64,000 bases of DNA, taken from Casuarina equisetifolia. Lineage: Eukaryota > Streptophyta > Magnoliopsida > Fagales > Casuarinaceae. This document shows positions 10,777 to 25,500 of this stretch, piece after piece. The translations under genes were made by a program, and so were the position numbers. The notes under the pieces were generated by a model. That model saw only the letters and a program-made list of their open reading frames with translations, was not told the DNA's origin and ran no database searches. Every line of letters begins with the position of its first letter. The stretch's first letter is position 1. The stretch lies in contig CM052360.1 in NCBI GenBank assembly GCA_028551475.1, forward strand, positions 14,124,501 to 14,188,500, in the 5' to 3' direction.

Positions 10777-13700
10777 CTGGCTCCTTTTATATTTACTTTC
10801 TTAAAGTAGAAGTCAAAGACACACTTAGCCGTCTAATTCCAATATGTTCCCGTGCATATCTGGGGAAGTTGGGTTGGATTATATGCGAGGCTCTTAAGGT
10901 CAAACACCAGCATGTAACGCGTGACTTCCTTGGAAGTGCCCTGTTTTTTTAGTTGACACAGAGAACAACTAAACCAGTAATAATTTTTTTCCGGGGGCAT
11001 CATAGCAAGCAGACAAACCCATTCGAGGACCATCTACCCTACCCGATTCTTTCCTAGCTATGTTTTTCGAGTTTGAAAGTGTGCGGATTGCCCTGGGACA
11101 GACGTTGATATATTAGATTTATTAAGAGGGACAGTCCATCGGCTACACGCCGGTCTTGAATGGTGGAAAAGGGCATAGAAAACAGGTGCGAGCCAAAATT
11201 TGAGAAAGTTGTCCTTGTACCTCCTGTAAATTTTTATGTTATGTGGTCCAGGACTGCGATCTATGATGTGCTTCAGGTGAGTGTGAAATCGTCTACGCTG
11301 AAGCTTTCGAGGATTCTCTTTTTGCCTGTTGTGCTTTCCCTTTCTTCCAATGAAAACAACAACCTCGTTTTCTTTCCTGTTTCTTGTTTTTCACTCCTTC
11401 CGCACCTACTTCTCTTCGGTGTAGGAGAGACAACATTCTCTTTTAAGTGATTCCCTTGGGATTGAATTCCCTTCAACAAGCTTTCGGTCTCCTAGCAATC
11501 TATGGCGGAACAAGCATTGCTAGGTAAGCACGTATCTTATGCTTCAGATAAGAAAATCGAAGCATTTGTGTGTATCTATAAATATATGTGTGCGTGTTTG
11601 TGGTTGTCAAACGTTGAGATTAGCTAGAGAGAGGAAGAGATTTCAAGCTTTTCGAGTAAAAAATCATACGTTCTTTAAGAACACCTTGCCTATTTAAAGA
11701 ACATCAAAGCTTGGCATCATCTTTTTATGGTCGTTGGTCCGATTTTCCGAATAGTCAGCGGAAAGGTTTATGGACGACATCCTTAAATGGTGCATTTTGA
11801 GAAAGTTGACAATTATCTTGCACGATGGAAGTCAAACAATACGTGGTGTGTTTCTCTTGGGCAACATTACGTGGTGTTTAATCACACCTTCAAATAGACC
11901 CAAGTCATTATCAAAAGATACCCATGTCATGGAATGTAATCTTTGATTTGTTGCTTACAAATTTTTTACTAATTGACTTTTACGCACAAGAAACGATCCG
12001 CCTTAAGCCACGTTCCGAAAGACCAACATCTTAAAAGCTTCTGATTTGGCCCACTGGGGACAGTTTAACAGGATTAACGACACCTAAACCCGACAACGTT
12101 TGTGCTAGTATTTTTTTGGTCGATAATTTCACCCAGGATTGGCCACTTAAAACTAAATTTAGAAGTGCCCTTTATCATGACCTTTGTAAGCATCGTGTAA
12201 TTCGACCTTTTGAACACGAGAATGAGAATTCAAGACAAAAGGAAAGGCTTGATTTGGAGAAATGATTTGGGCCAAATCTTTGAGCTTTCTGCTTTAGAGA
12301 ATTTGTCGATGTAAAGCACAGCAGTAAATGCTGATCTCCTGCTTATCTGCAGCTTCCTGCATTTTCTTTCCATTAACTGGCAGTCAAAAAGGTTAGTGGT
12401 TGTTGACATTGGTTAGTGAGAGGGACAGGATATATTTTTATACAATAGAAGCGTTCCACCATTTTATTCCTGAATAGAAAGTCTCGTTCTTTGCTGCCTT
12501 GAGATATGTTTATATATATGTTTCTTGCGTTATCGTCCACTATTTAGACAAACACAAAACACTTTTGGTTAGCCTCTTATTATTTGCCACTACTCTGTTC
12601 TCATGTACATAGAGCTATTTTTTCAACAACTCACAATAAAATTCAAAGGAAAAATCAGAAAATTAAAAATCACAAGCTCAGGTTGACGAGAACCGATAAT
12701 CTTGAAGTTTAATAATAATTATTCAAGTTGAGAGTTAAGGTCTGGATCCATCTCTTCTCAAAATACCTTCCTAAAAGAAGAATTGTCTGAATTTTTCTAT
12801 AATCATCTATATAGGACTTTATCATTTAATATTTTCTTACAATCTAAGTTTGCCAAAGATTTGATCTATTTTTTTATGTTAAGTTGGATTATATAGAGGA
12901 ATAATTAACTCTTATATCATGTGAAATGTTCATATTCAACTTTTTTCAAAAATCCTTATTTAAGAGAAGTATTATCCAAACTTAGAAATCAATGTAAATC
13001 TCTAATGTAATGTTTAAACCCTGATGTCCAATAGTCACGAAGAATTAGAGTTCAACTGTTGTGAAAACTTGGACTTTATTGTAAGAAACTAAGGACTGTA
13101 ACCTGAATCACTTCACTGTAACCTTCATTGGGGAGAGTGCTCTGACACTTTATGTATTGTTTGTGATAAAAGATTTCGCTTTTGGTCATGATAATTCAAA
13201 ACAATATCTAATGGCTTACTCAAGTGTGATACAGACAAAGACGCACTACCATACTTTTTTCTTATCTAGTTCAAAGAAGCAGAAGGAGATTACATTGGAA
13301 AGCTGCTTTTGTTTTTGGTAAGTGAGATTGCCCACAGGAAAGAAACTAATTAGTTTTAAACAAAGCAACCAAAAGGAAACATTCAACGACCAAAGGAAGG
13401 GAGAAGATTCTTCACAATCGGGTAAGCTTTAACACAGAATCACATACGTCTGGCCTCGTTGCAGCCGCTGATTTCTGTCCCTAACTAGATTTCTAGCACT
13501 TTGTGCTGATGATTGCAGACAAATATACATTAAAAAAGTATGTGAGCGGCTACTCCTCTGAGTTGGTATTTATGTAGCCATTAGAATCGCCTGCCCTTCA
13601 CCAATGGGAAGCTGCAACGCTTCTTAAATCTTGAAAAATGAAAAAGGTCGTTTGTAAATCAGTAGCCTATGGAGACACATGAAATGCAGGGTAGTGAAGT

Positions 13701-16700
13701 TTAGCTCGCTGTATATTTAAATGCATGTCCACTCGAGCTCTCCAAGGCAGCATAGAAAAGGGCTTCTGGTCAAAAGAGCCAAGATTCCTTAGCCATTTTG
13801 GGAGAAAGAAATGATTTTCTAAAGCATTTTTCTCGGAGACCAAAATGGAAGTGCCATCAACTTTGAAGGTCTTCCATATTAGGTCTTAGGATAATCATGT
13901 AGGTGAGGAACGAGAATTCCAATTATCTTTTTGACCTAACCCCAGAATACCTATAAAAGATCAGTTGAGATTACACCACCTTTCTAAAGGGGCACTCTGA
14001 TTTTTTTAAGGATTCGAATGAGAATGGCATAGAGGACTCATTTATCTCATCGCGCAAGATAAGATTTTCGTCGACTGGTAACCATGCAACGTATGGGGTT
14101 GTGGGGTAAGGGATTATTTGAATTGTCTGTGAAAAGGAAAACACTAGTATCTGCTTAACGATTTCAATCACACATCAAGCTCAAGAATCAACGAATCAAA
14201 AGAACTCTTATATTGGAGTTCATGTTGTTGAAAACGCCCCTAAAAGTTTTTTTTTTTTTTTTTCTGCTAGCCTGACATCACAATCCCTCGGCCGCTCTTT
14301 GGGCTACTCCAGTTCTCTTCTTTCAATGGCTACACGCCTCCAAAGAGTTGAAGACAAGGTGACGAGCCAAGCCCACGAAACCAAAGCACTATGTGGAGAT
14401 TTCCTTTGCCAGCCCAGGTTCAGCATTATCAGTCAATAAATCCTTGTTGCTCTGGAGAGTAAAGACCAAGTGGCATTGGCGGTGTTAGGTAGTATACGAC
14501 GCCCAGCCAAGGACCTTCCAAATTGACCGGGGGACATAAAACCCCAGTGATTACTTCCAGGCCGTCTCTTTTTACATTCGAAAATGGTTCAAGATTGTCT
14601 GGTGAAGTACAACGAGGGTTGTGGTACTAGTGTTGCTAAAATACTAAAAGGTCCGTCTCTAGCATATTCAAATCATGCGTTACCTAGGCAATGGCAAACT
14701 TAACGTCATTCGTAGAGGGAATTGCAGAGAAAAGGGGCCCAGAACTTGATTCACATTTGAAACAATTCACCGAGGCTGCCAATTATTAGTGGATTTCCCA
14801 CGACAAAGAGATAAGTGGATGACATTAATGCTGATGACCTTTTCCTAGAAATAGTCATTTACCAATAAGCTCACAGTCTCATGGTCACTTGATCAATTAT
14901 TACGACATAATATTTATCCCAGGTTCCTCTTTTCGTTAAGTTACCTAAAGTGGTTGTTCTTCCGTAGCAATCCCCGTAGAATATGATTATAGTAAAGATA
15001 TGCAACTTCTTCATCAAGTAAGGTAAAACTGATGATGCAGCGTTAGAGACAGAGAGGAAACAGATGAAAGAAGCACAATTGGGATTCTATAAAGCAAAAC
15101 GAGAGTGACTGTCGGTGTTTGTTTGCATTAGAATAAAAGCAGAGGAAGGGAAAAAGTAGTGGGTGCTGCAACTGTTGCAGCTGGGTGCATTTCCGAGGAG
15201 GAGATCACTTCTTTTAGGACAAAATCATTCAGGCGAGGATGAGTAGCTGGAAAAAACGGGTATGACAATCTATTGCAGGCTCAGCCAATGAAGTTGTTAC
15301 TTTTCACTAAGAATCAGATTAGCCACTGAGGTCGAGACACTTTATTTTCCTCATCGAGGATGGGAAAAATGTGAAGATTCCTCTAGAAGAGCCACGATAT
15401 AAGATCATTAGGACGCTGTTTACATAAAAAATGGCTGAGAACAGAAAATCAGCTTGATGTATGACATTTTACTATAGATCATGCAACATTTGTTCGGCTA
15501 CAGAGGGGGAGAGGGGGAGTTGCTAGTTGGTTTAACGAGTCAACGAGCCGTCAGTGACTCACGAAAGAAAAGCTAGGTTGGCCGCCATAGAAAATGGGAG
15601 TAGTGGAGAATTAGGAGAACCTGGAGTTGGAAAAAAGTTGTAGATGAACACCAGTTAGTGGATCCACTGCTTGCAACATAAAAGTAAGAAGACTCCAATC
15701 ATCTATAAAGCAGTGCGCCATGGAAAAAGGAGGTTTGGATTCCATCTTCGCCTGCATTGTCCTTATTATCCTTCCCTGCAATAAACAATTCGCCTGGGAA
15801 AGTACCATGACTGGTCAGTTTTTAAGTGAAATTACCATCCAATCTCGTATCGCCAGTTCCCCCCACCTAGAAGCTTGGGGGGGCAATCTTGGAGAACAGG
15901 CTTGAATGTTTCACAAAATAATCAAGCACTTAGGTAGGGGGTAAGATTGTCATCCGCTAGGAACAAAGCACTAATTATTGGAAGCTTTCCCTAACATTGC
16001 GACTTTCGATGGTTAAAGCTTAAAGAGAAAAAGCAAGGGTTGTATTTTGGATAATGAACAGATCACTATCAAAAGTTAAACACTTTCAGAACATCACTCT
16101 TTGTCAATCACCAGCTATTTAAGGCCTAGAGCCGGAGAGTCGCTTCTCCACCTGCTTTTGTTAGAGCCCATTGATATGATCTTGTAAGAAAACCTATCAG
16201 TTTCTCTTAGCTGATAGGCAAATGAAGCCTTTTACTGATGATAGAATGTTCATGGGTTCTACAAAGCATGGGACCAGGGGAAGAGGTTCGACACCTCCAC
16301 CCTGCTCTAGATTCTTAAGTCTGCTGATGCTTTTAGCCATTGCGTCCACTAACTGGAGCGGCACGCGGTAAAGCACTCCGGGATAGTAGAGCAGTGCTTT
16401 TGGCTGAAGCGCGGCAAATCGGCAAGTCACAGAACGGCAATGGACTCGGCTCACGAGTCCTTCTGGCTTTTGTTTTTTTTCTATTTTTCTTCATTGTGTT
16501 ATGTTTTAGTGTGTACTACCTGCATGAGCGTAATAAAAAAATTGCGTATTCAAGGTAAGAATTCAGAACTATGAGATTTGGCAGTAGCCTGGCAGTTGTT
16601 TGTTTTCCAGTTTCTGCAAATTGCACGAATATGCATCTTGCATGCGTATTCGTGCTTCTATCATTCAGAAATAAGAGTGTACTGTGTCGTTCCACCATAA

Positions 16701-17472
16701 CCGTTGTGATCTTATTTTGCATCCTCTTCACTTGAAGGCCCTACAATCGACATGCAAACTTGTTTCTTCTTCTCTCTCTCTCTCTCTCTCTTTTTTTTTT
16801 TTTTCCTTTTATTTACTGCAGGAACAGCCGATTAAAGCCGGTTTGAATGCTTCAATTGATAGCTTTTGAAAACGTAAACTCACGAACCGGGGCGAGCTTG
16901 ACACAAACCCATCGCATTTAAGATAAAAAAAGTGTAAGATGTTCAGTATTGGATTACAGGTCCAGTTCAGGAAACTCCTCTGTAGCTAGAGCATCTTTCA
17001 ACTGCTTCCAACCAGCGAACTATTAAATTCAACCTTATACTTGGAAAGATTTAACTGTAATATGCACTCAATACGCAAAAATCACTTGAAATCACCAGTT
17101 AATTCAAAGAACCATCTTGTTTCGAGGGAAGGAGCCACACATTAAAAAAAAAAAAAAAAATTGATGGTCATGCTGTCGCTTTCCTGGTCACAGAACATTA
17201 AGCGAAGCCCATGTGGACCGGCAGAGTTTAGACTGTTGTGGATGATAAATCCAGATGTACTGGAACGTCAAATAAAACTAAACTTGGCAATTTTCAGTGT
17301 CTATATTGGACAACCATATTTCCCACCTACATCAACATATAATTCTAAGCCAAATCCGGAAATCTGAACAAGTACAAGCTCAGCCAGGATACAGCGAATG
17401 ACCAAAAAGAAGAAAAAGGATAGGATGTTTCTAAATAACAAATTAATATGTGACAGGCAGCCTATTAACAAC
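10777..17472. other. Gene-poor interval upstream of TBL2's 3' end
   Basis: No gene recognised. Simple tracts include poly-T at 14248-14264, a CT repeat merging into poly-T at about 16770-16804 and poly-A at 17144-17160. The stretch 14320-15600 is less AT-rich with several short broken open frames (for example MATRLQRVEDKVTSQAHETK on the plus strand near 14326), suggesting a degenerate retroelement; I see no protease, reverse transcriptase or integrase motif to confirm this. Confidence 0.5.
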
Positions 17473-20400
17473 TCACTTTTTCCAAGATCCCTTCCCAACC
17501 TTTAACAAAGAGGCATACAGCAACTCATTCCAAGTATCTGGTACTCCAGGCAAGCACCAATGGCTGCAATCTTGAGTTGCTACAGCCGCAATCTTTTCTT
17601 CCGCTGTCTTGTATTCCATTCTGTAAATGGAAGGATGTGCATCTTTTCTATAATCTGTAAGCCTACTTATGTTCATATAAACAACAGGAGTTCTCATTTC
17701 CCTAAGCACATACTCTAGCGCTCTCATTTTTGAAGGGTACTTTTTTAAGTACGTGTCGTTAAAGATTGGGTCCGTTGTGCCGCAATGTCCTCCTGAGTTC
17801 CATTCGCCTCCTCTACAATCACATCAAACAGTTCAGATACTTATCTACTTACGAGACAACAACATAAATAGAGGCAGAAGCCTATGAAACTCATCTAATC
17901 TACCTCCCCTATCTATGGTGAAAGAAAAGCACGGATGAAAGATAAGCTTTTGCTGTGTTCAGTAGATCTTTTAGCCCTTTAGACAAATTAAAGTACTTCT
18001 ATATTTCCTTTTTTAAAGATTGATACAAGTGGAAATAAGTAAACATGAGGGATGTATAATGTCAATCCATTCTCACAGAGAAATGCTCACTGTTAGCACA
18101 GGAGTATAGGTACAGTAGAGTTAAAATAGGACAAACCTGAAATGGTTAACTGAATATCCTCTGAAGAAAACCTGAGTTCTGTTCCCATCAATGTTCTTGT
18201 CAATCCATCGGGCCCATGTCGTAAGAGCCCTCTTGTATGCTTCCAGAACTTTTAGTCTTGGGTACACATGATTTCCTTCTTGGTAATAGTCTTCTCTGTA
18301 GGAAAACCAATATGAAAGGAGAAAAGAGTCTCTGTCACAATCGGCACAAACAAAACTCATGCCATAAGATCAGATGATAGTTAGTAACAGGGCATGCGGG
18401 AACTTTCAATTTAGATACTACTGCTAATGAACTTCTTTTCTCCTTTTATCCAAATTACAAAACATAGTAGCGTGTGACTTTCAGACTACTCAAAACCCAA
18501 GCTCTAGAGACACGCAAAAGTGGAAGCTAGCACGATAAAAAGAAGAATGAGAACTCACCCTCTAGATGTCTTCTCATGCGTCCACCAATGGCCTGTATTG
18601 AAGACTAAGACATCGCCATCATAATACATTGGAGTAGTCGGGTCCATCAAATCCAATCTTAATGTCTCAAACGATCCGTTTCTACCATTGAAAGTTGATT
18701 CTCTAACAAGGAAGGGAGAACTAACAAAATCCACGGAACAATTATAGTCCTAAAATACATTGAACGCATGGGAATCAGATGAGTTGTATCTTAGATTAGG
18801 ATTTTAGACAATTAGGGACTTCAGGAACTTGCCTCAAATCTGAAAGCATAAAAACCTTTCTTCTTGAATTCACTCCTTCCTGAGATCTCATGTACTCTAG
18901 CTTTGTTTCTGACACCATGCCAGAGCATACACACCATGGATTCCCACATGTTCCTATTCAGTGAATCTCCCACAAAAACCAGCCTCTTTCCACTTAACCT
19001 CTCCAGAAAGTCAGTAGCATTCCAGCTAAGGACAACGTTAGAAATTAACATAGGAAAAATAAAAGGGAGTTGTAATTTGGACAACATTGCATATGTAGGT
19101 CGGCATATCTAGAAACAAAGCACCAGAAACTAATTCAAGCATCAACAATCCAGCAACAAGTAAACAAATATTTCGTTTAATCTAAACATAATGTAGATTA
19201 GCTCCTCCCTGGATAAATATCAGAAAAGACATGGCCATTGATTGATAAAGTAAGTCTTAGAGAAACCTACTAAAACTAACAAATGTGACAAATTCATAAT
19301 TTTCACTTCCCAAAAGGATGTATTACTCCAGCTCCTTGCTATAAATGTATTGAGTATTCACCAATTCTTACCATCTATGAAACCTGATGAGTGACAAGGT
19401 GAAACCATATTTTCTAAGATACGTCCGCAAAGCACCCCATGCAAATTAAAATTTTAAGTTTGTATCACCAACTTGTAACGGAGGTATGGAACGACATCAT
19501 GCTGACTATAAAAATCGCTGTTACAAAAAGTAACAGATCATTCTGGCTAGAATTTTATGCAATCGGCGTGTGATTTTTTGTTCAATTTTTTTTTTCCTAG
19601 CATTCAGAATAACCAAAACTACCGAAATAGGAAGTTACCTGGGGACGTCACACCCATTTGGCTGCCATTTCCACCTTACATACCCGTCATCGGGCCTCCC
19701 ATTACGGTGGCAATCAAAATCCCTATCAATGTGAGGGCAAGAACCAGCAGGATAGAAAGGCTTTGAATCATCTCTGACCCATCTACCATCAAAGAGGTCA
19801 CATGCCCCGAGAGAAGTATTCTCCGTCTTCAGCGGTTGAGAACCATTATTAGAGAATGGGATTGTGTTTCGCTCATCTGGATTCCCTTGATGATTTGCCT
19901 CGGAAGGTTTTTCTTCTCTACTAGAACCGTTATCGATTCCACCAATAGAGAAATTGCCTGCATTGTTATTCTCTGTGCCATTATTGCGAAAAATAGAGCC
20001 GGTTCTAGATTTCTCTTCCTCTGAATCCAAATTTTTGCCGGAAAGGCTGGAATTCCGAGTGATGTTTCCTTCTCGACCAAGCATGCTTCCGTTTCTTATG
20101 GAGTCGGAGAAATTTTCAGAACTATTCTTCCCTAAAACCACTCCTCCCTCAGACCCCCCAGAATCTCCCGCGTTAGCAGCTACTGATCCGTTCGCTTTTA
20201 CAGCAGCAAAGCCTCCATTTTTCACATTCTCAGTGAAATTTCCCGAATGGGTCTCCTCTCTGCCCTTCCCTTCCCCATTGGCCTCCTTGACGTCTCCCCC
20301 TGGAATGATTCCTGAAACATTGGCCTCATGGCTTTTGGAAGATGCATTTCCCTCTTCACTCCCTTGCACCAAATCCACATGGTTTCGCAATTCTGAAGTA

Positions 20401-20669
20401 GCGTTAGTACTAGTATCAAAAGACGAGCTAGAAGAAGAGGATCCAGCATTACTTGAAACTGGTAATGGCCTTTGGATGAAGGAAGAATTAAAACGAACGC
20501 TATCTAAACCTTGCAACAACGGTTTCAGAGAGGGAATATTCAAGGACCTGCTAAGGACGAGCGCAAGAAGAACAATGAGAGAAAGTGCAACCCCAAAACT
20601 GAACCCTGAAACAACCTTTCTCCTTGGCAACGACAGCTGCTCCGGAAATTGTAGTTTCTTCAAATCCAT
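17473..20669 (-). CDS. TBL2: Trichome birefringence-like protein (TBL2 type), putative wall polysaccharide O-acetyltransferase
   Basis: Five exons: 19639-20669, 18833-19025, 18559-18749, 18137-18295 and 17473-17812. They give 1914 nt and 637 residues with all phases consistent. Residues about 20-41 form a single membrane anchor, and a long Ser/Asn/Gly-rich stem follows to about residue 288. The PMR5N domain starts at CDLFDGRWV, the GDS esterase motif is at about 363-365 ([11 protein letters not shown]), and the C-terminal DxxH is at about 607-610 ([18 protein letters not shown]). TBL proteins sit in the Golgi and acetylate xylan, mannan or pectin; the substrate here is not visible. Intron 2 uses a GC donor (GAG then GCAAGT). 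The N-terminus MDLKKL and the neighbour NIK3 point to the TBL2 branch. The stem makes it longer than most TBLs, as in TBR, TBL1 and TBL2. Confidence 0.95.
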
Positions 20670-20760
20670 GCCCGAGGAACATGCATTCCTCGTTAGCGGT
20701 CAAGCTGGGAAGAAAGACGAGAAAAAGTGAGAGAGAGAATTGAGGTGGGTGAGACCGAGG

Positions 20761-20766
20761 TTTATA
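20761..20766 (-). promoter_or_regulatory. Probable TATA box of TBL2
   Basis: TATAAA on the minus strand in the context AGTATAAACC, about 92 bp upstream of the ATG at 20669. The distance fits a 5' UTR of about 60 nt. Confidence 0.5.
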
Positions 20767-22538
20767 CTACGTTAAAAGGACAACAACAAAGGACGAATTG
20801 GGGTTCGGAGATCACAAGATTGGATGTCGTTCCTGTTATAGTTTCAAACAGCCGGTAAGGCAGGGAGACTTGACTAAGAAAAGTTTTCCGAAACACTTAC
20901 CCCCTGTTCTTCTACGTGGAGAGGGAACCAAGGCGAGAGATGCAATTCCGGAATGACAACATTACCCAGTCTCAATGCGGTCTTAATGACGCGAATATCC
21001 TTCGTGTTCCTCAGATTAACAACGACAAACGAAACTCCGATGGTACAGGGAAAGTACGGATTAACGCAAGAAGACATAAGAAAATATTGATATTACTCGG
21101 GAATCCTTTGCAACAACCTTGTTGTTGTCGTGTGACATCTAGTTTGTTTATTTTAGACCATTAAATCTAACAACATCTTTCGCAATTAAAAATTTAATTC
21201 AGGGAGTAAATGTGGAACTGCCGCCAGCAGTCAGTTACTGACGTTGAATTGCCGACATGTGGCGTTTCATTAGACCGTACAGAGCTAGCTTTGATTGCAG
21301 AAGCGCATGCGGCACGTGCAATTGGACCGTCATCTGCATCTCTGCGGAAAGTAATTGCTCCGCTGACAGCAGCAGCCGGTCTGGGGAGCACTCAATTTTA
21401 TTTTTTATTTTTTTTTGTTTTACTACAATTAATCCTTCGTTGAAAATTATTCATTTTCAGTAGTATGGAAATGATTGTATAATTATGAAGAGAGTAAATC
21501 TAATTTTAAATAACCGATCTGTTGTCAGAAAGTCAAATATGGTAAAAACAAATCAGATTAAGTATAAGAAAAGTTAAATATACCGTCACACCAGTGACAT
21601 CCCCTCTCCCCCCCCAAAAAAAATGTCAAATTCATTATCCGACCAACTGAATTTTGAATGGACGACCGTCTGAAGAAAAGAAACAAAAATTTATTGGACC
21701 TGCATGCTCAAAAGCATGAGCTATCAAGTCTTAGTCTGTTGAGCCTTATTTGTCGACTAAGCAAACTCAGGTTGTCAGGACAACGAGATCAGTTTGTTTT
21801 GGGCCATAGAATTTAGCATTTCTGAGCCTACATGCCCAAGATCATAGGCTACACCATCATACCATGAGGGACTTCATCCCTGTTTGGAAACCAAGAAACC
21901 AAGATGAAAAAGCCGAAGTAAAACTTTAACTTGATTCATTTTTCTTTATGCATGTTGACAAAAACTTCACTATTTTCTTTCCCACGTCAAGTAAGCTTGG
22001 AAATTCATCTTCTAGTAGTAATAGATCAATTTTACAAGTTCTGTCCTCGAATATAAAAGATTTCATAATTTCTTTTATTTAATTCCATATGTTTCTTTAG
22101 ATACAAAGCTTTATTTAATCCTTCGCATTTCTTTATATGCAATGGCTACTTCGAGCAATGGGATTACAAAACCTCAAACACAGAATCTGTACTTGAAGTA
22201 GGAATTGTATTCTAAAGGCGGTTACATGCTCTGGGGCCCTGTACAATCAGAATTTGTCAAGCCTAAAGGCCCGGGAAAGAGTACCTTCAAACACGAAACA
22301 AATTTCCAAGACTTTGTTCTCGAAGAAGCTCAATAAACTTGTATCTTTCAAGAACGACATACTTATAGATGGCTTTCCATTTTTCTTTATACAGATGAAT
22401 ACATGCATTCAGCAGCTATCAACAACAATCACATTCTAGTTCAAACCACTGCAGTTAACAAGGGAGGTGAAGGGAGCGGAGAAAATACAAGAATGAAAAG
22501 GGAGAGGGCCAAAAAACAAAAAACAAAAAAAAAAAGAA
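20767..22538. other. Intergenic DNA between NIK3 (3' side) and TBL2 (5' side)
   Basis: Carries the TBL2 promoter and the NIK3 3' UTR and terminator region. A GC-richer patch at 21205-21390 has no recognisable protein. Nothing else is supported. Confidence 0.6.
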
Positions 22539-25500
22539 TCACCTAGGGCCAGAAAGCTCCATTGCTTCCACCACAAGAGAGGATTCCTCTATAAAGTCTG
22601 AATATCTTTGGGGAGGGTGTTCAGAAGATCTAGTCCTTGGCGTCTCAACCTTTTGTGAAGCCTCCCATTTCTCAGCTAATCCATCCCCTTCCAACATTTT
22701 CAACACGTCTGACATTTTCGGGCGGTGAGAAGGATTGAATTGAGTACATAGAAGGGCAACCCGAACAATTTCTTCCAACTCAACCCTGTCAAAATTTCCC
22801 TTTAGATCTTTGTCCACCATTTGACTTAACTTTCCTTCTTGATGAAGCTTTTTGACCTGCAAAATGGTCGGCTCGTGATGTAAGAGACAAGTATCTAAAG
22901 AAAATATAAATCATCTTCCCCGTAATATGATTTCAACAACCTTGCCAAACAGTGAGAGGAATGCTTGATGCAGAAATATTAAATGCAATTGTGCCAATCC
23001 GACCCATACGATTATAAGGAGAAACTTAAAAGAGAATATAAAAAAGATAATTGAAGTACCTAAATTAAGTTAGCAACGATTTTCATTGTTAGATTCTTAT
23101 TTCCGCAAATAATGACTTCACACATTTTCAAACTTTAAGCTGTTTTTACCTTTTTACAGCATTAACCACAAATTACCTAAACACGAAGTGTGTGGTTATA
23201 TGTGTGTCTCTGTGCGTGTATGAAAAGGAAGACGTAAGGGTCATTACCGAATCAAGGATTACACCCTTCTGGTTTGCTGATCTTCCAAAATCTAGAGCTT
23301 TCTGACCAGTGATTATCTCCAGAAGCAAAATCCCAAAGCCAAACACATCAGTCTTTTCTGATGACTGACCTGTTGACAAGTACTCTGGAGCAATGTGACC
23401 AACAGTGCCACGAACAGCTGTGGTCACATGAGAATCTCTATGATCCAAAAGCTTTGCCAACCCAAAATCTCCAACAACCGCCTCAAGATCTTCATCCAAC
23501 AATATATTAGCGGCTTTGACATCACGGTGGATAATTTTGGGGTCACATTGCTCATGCAAATATACCAGCCCCCTTGCAGTACCTAATGCTATTTTCTTCC
23601 GCCTTGTCCAATCCAAAGTTGGCCGGCCATGACTATGATCTGAAAAGCACAAAGGATAACACATTGGTGTCATTATCTGCAGGGGCCATATAAAATCCCG
23701 GTAACTTTCTAAGCAATGGAGGGTTAAAATTATCATGGTTTAACAATTAAGTTAGCTACAGTAGTCAGTGTGAGTAGAAATATGATTAATGCATCAAGAA
23801 AAGAGATTCTTCGAATTAAGAATTCTGATTAATTGTGAAGAAAGGTAAATATCGGAAACTTCTAATACCTAATATTTGAAAACATGGACATTTACTGAGA
23901 GGCAGAAAAATTAAAATTTAAAACTTATGAGAAATTTTAAGGTGCAGATTTATTGCTCAGACAACTACACCAAATGCCATATGATTTCCTGGTCTATTGA
24001 TGGAGGTCTAAACCAATGAACAACAAGAGTGCGAGCCATCAGAAGCTAGACAGGTCAAAAATAGAGTGGCAGGTTAACTAAAAATGTCATCGTGAGAGGG
24101 TATGGGTGGTAAAAATTTGAATGCCGGCAACGGAAGTGACTGTCATGACATTTGAGTAACAGGAAGCAGCATCAATATGTTTTCAGTTAAAGCAATGGTT
24201 AAAGATGTAAGAATCAGCAGTAGTAAATGAATTGAATTTGGTTGGTGCTAGTGTCTAGCAGCGATGTAAAGAAGGCAACTACAGCAAGTTTGGTAAGCAA
24301 TCCTTAGGTAAGCAAAACATACTAGCAGGTTTAGAAACAAGAACAACTAGTCTTCACAAGCTAACCTCTTAGCCGAGAGGCTACACTTCCGTTGGGCATA
24401 TAGGGGTAAACAAGGAGACGTTCATTCTCAGTTGTGCAAAATCCAAAAAGTCTAAGTAGATTCCGATGGACAGCCAAACTAATCATCTCAACTTCTGTCT
24501 GAAATTGAATTTCACCAGCAGATGCATTAAAGTCCTTTAGCCTTTTAACTGCTACAACAGTTCCGTCATTCAAGCATCCCTTGTATACAATTCCAAAACC
24601 ACCTCTTCCTAGAATATTCTTTGTGCTGAAGTGATCAGTTGCAGCCCGTAGCTCTTTAAACGTATACCTTTTCAAATGGCCCAGGCACACATCTGGATCA
24701 TATTGATCTGCTACAACGACACATAAACTAAGTAAGCATGGGTAATCATAGAGGGAAAGAACACCATTCCATACACAAAAGGCAAACCAGATCTATAAAG
24801 GGACTCCCAAAGCAGCATACAGGAAGACTACAATTAATTGTTATGCTTCTATGAATTGAATAAGACACCAAAAAGCAGGAATATTAATTATACGATGGCT
24901 TTGGAAAGGGGTGCAAAAGGTCTATATTATCCCCATCAAGTTCCTCCGAATCTTTCTTACAACACACCCAAAATTTCTTCTCTGGATTATTGTAATAGCA
25001 TACCTCTCAACCGCAATTGACACAATCAAAATTTTCCAATTTTGTTCTACAAGCTTCCCAACAACTTAAAATGGTTCCAGCACTATATGAGATACTTGGA
25101 GAAAACTAGCATCCAGACTTGGTAGTGTTTCAGGAAATGATAAAGTGAATGATATCAGAAAGCAGGAGAAAGAAGAAGCACCAATAAATAAAGCTCCTTA
25201 CAAAAAATTCTTCGGTGTCATAGTAACCTTCATTTATTCATTTGTAACTCTTAGTTGACAACATTATAACCAAAATTTTGAAACAGCAAACCTTTTCAGC
25301 GAATCATGCACATACATGAGAATACTTAACAATATAATTCCTAAATCAAAGCATAGGCATAAATGAGCATACTTAAAAATATAGTTCCTAGATCAAACCA
25401 TATGCGTGTGCAATTTGTAGCCAATTAACATCAGGTCCACAACATAATGAAATATTCTTACTCCTCACATAGGTAAAGCATGAGAGAGCTATAAGACGAT

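Noticed and set aside
14326..15600. Gypsy-type gag remnant
   Set aside because: A short helical peptide is suggestive, but no zinc knuckle, protease, reverse transcriptase or integrase motif supports an element.
19954..20730. 258-codon plus-strand open frame
   Set aside because: Lies antisense to TBL2 exon 1, whose protein motifs, start and phases are convincing; the antisense peptide has no recognisable domain.
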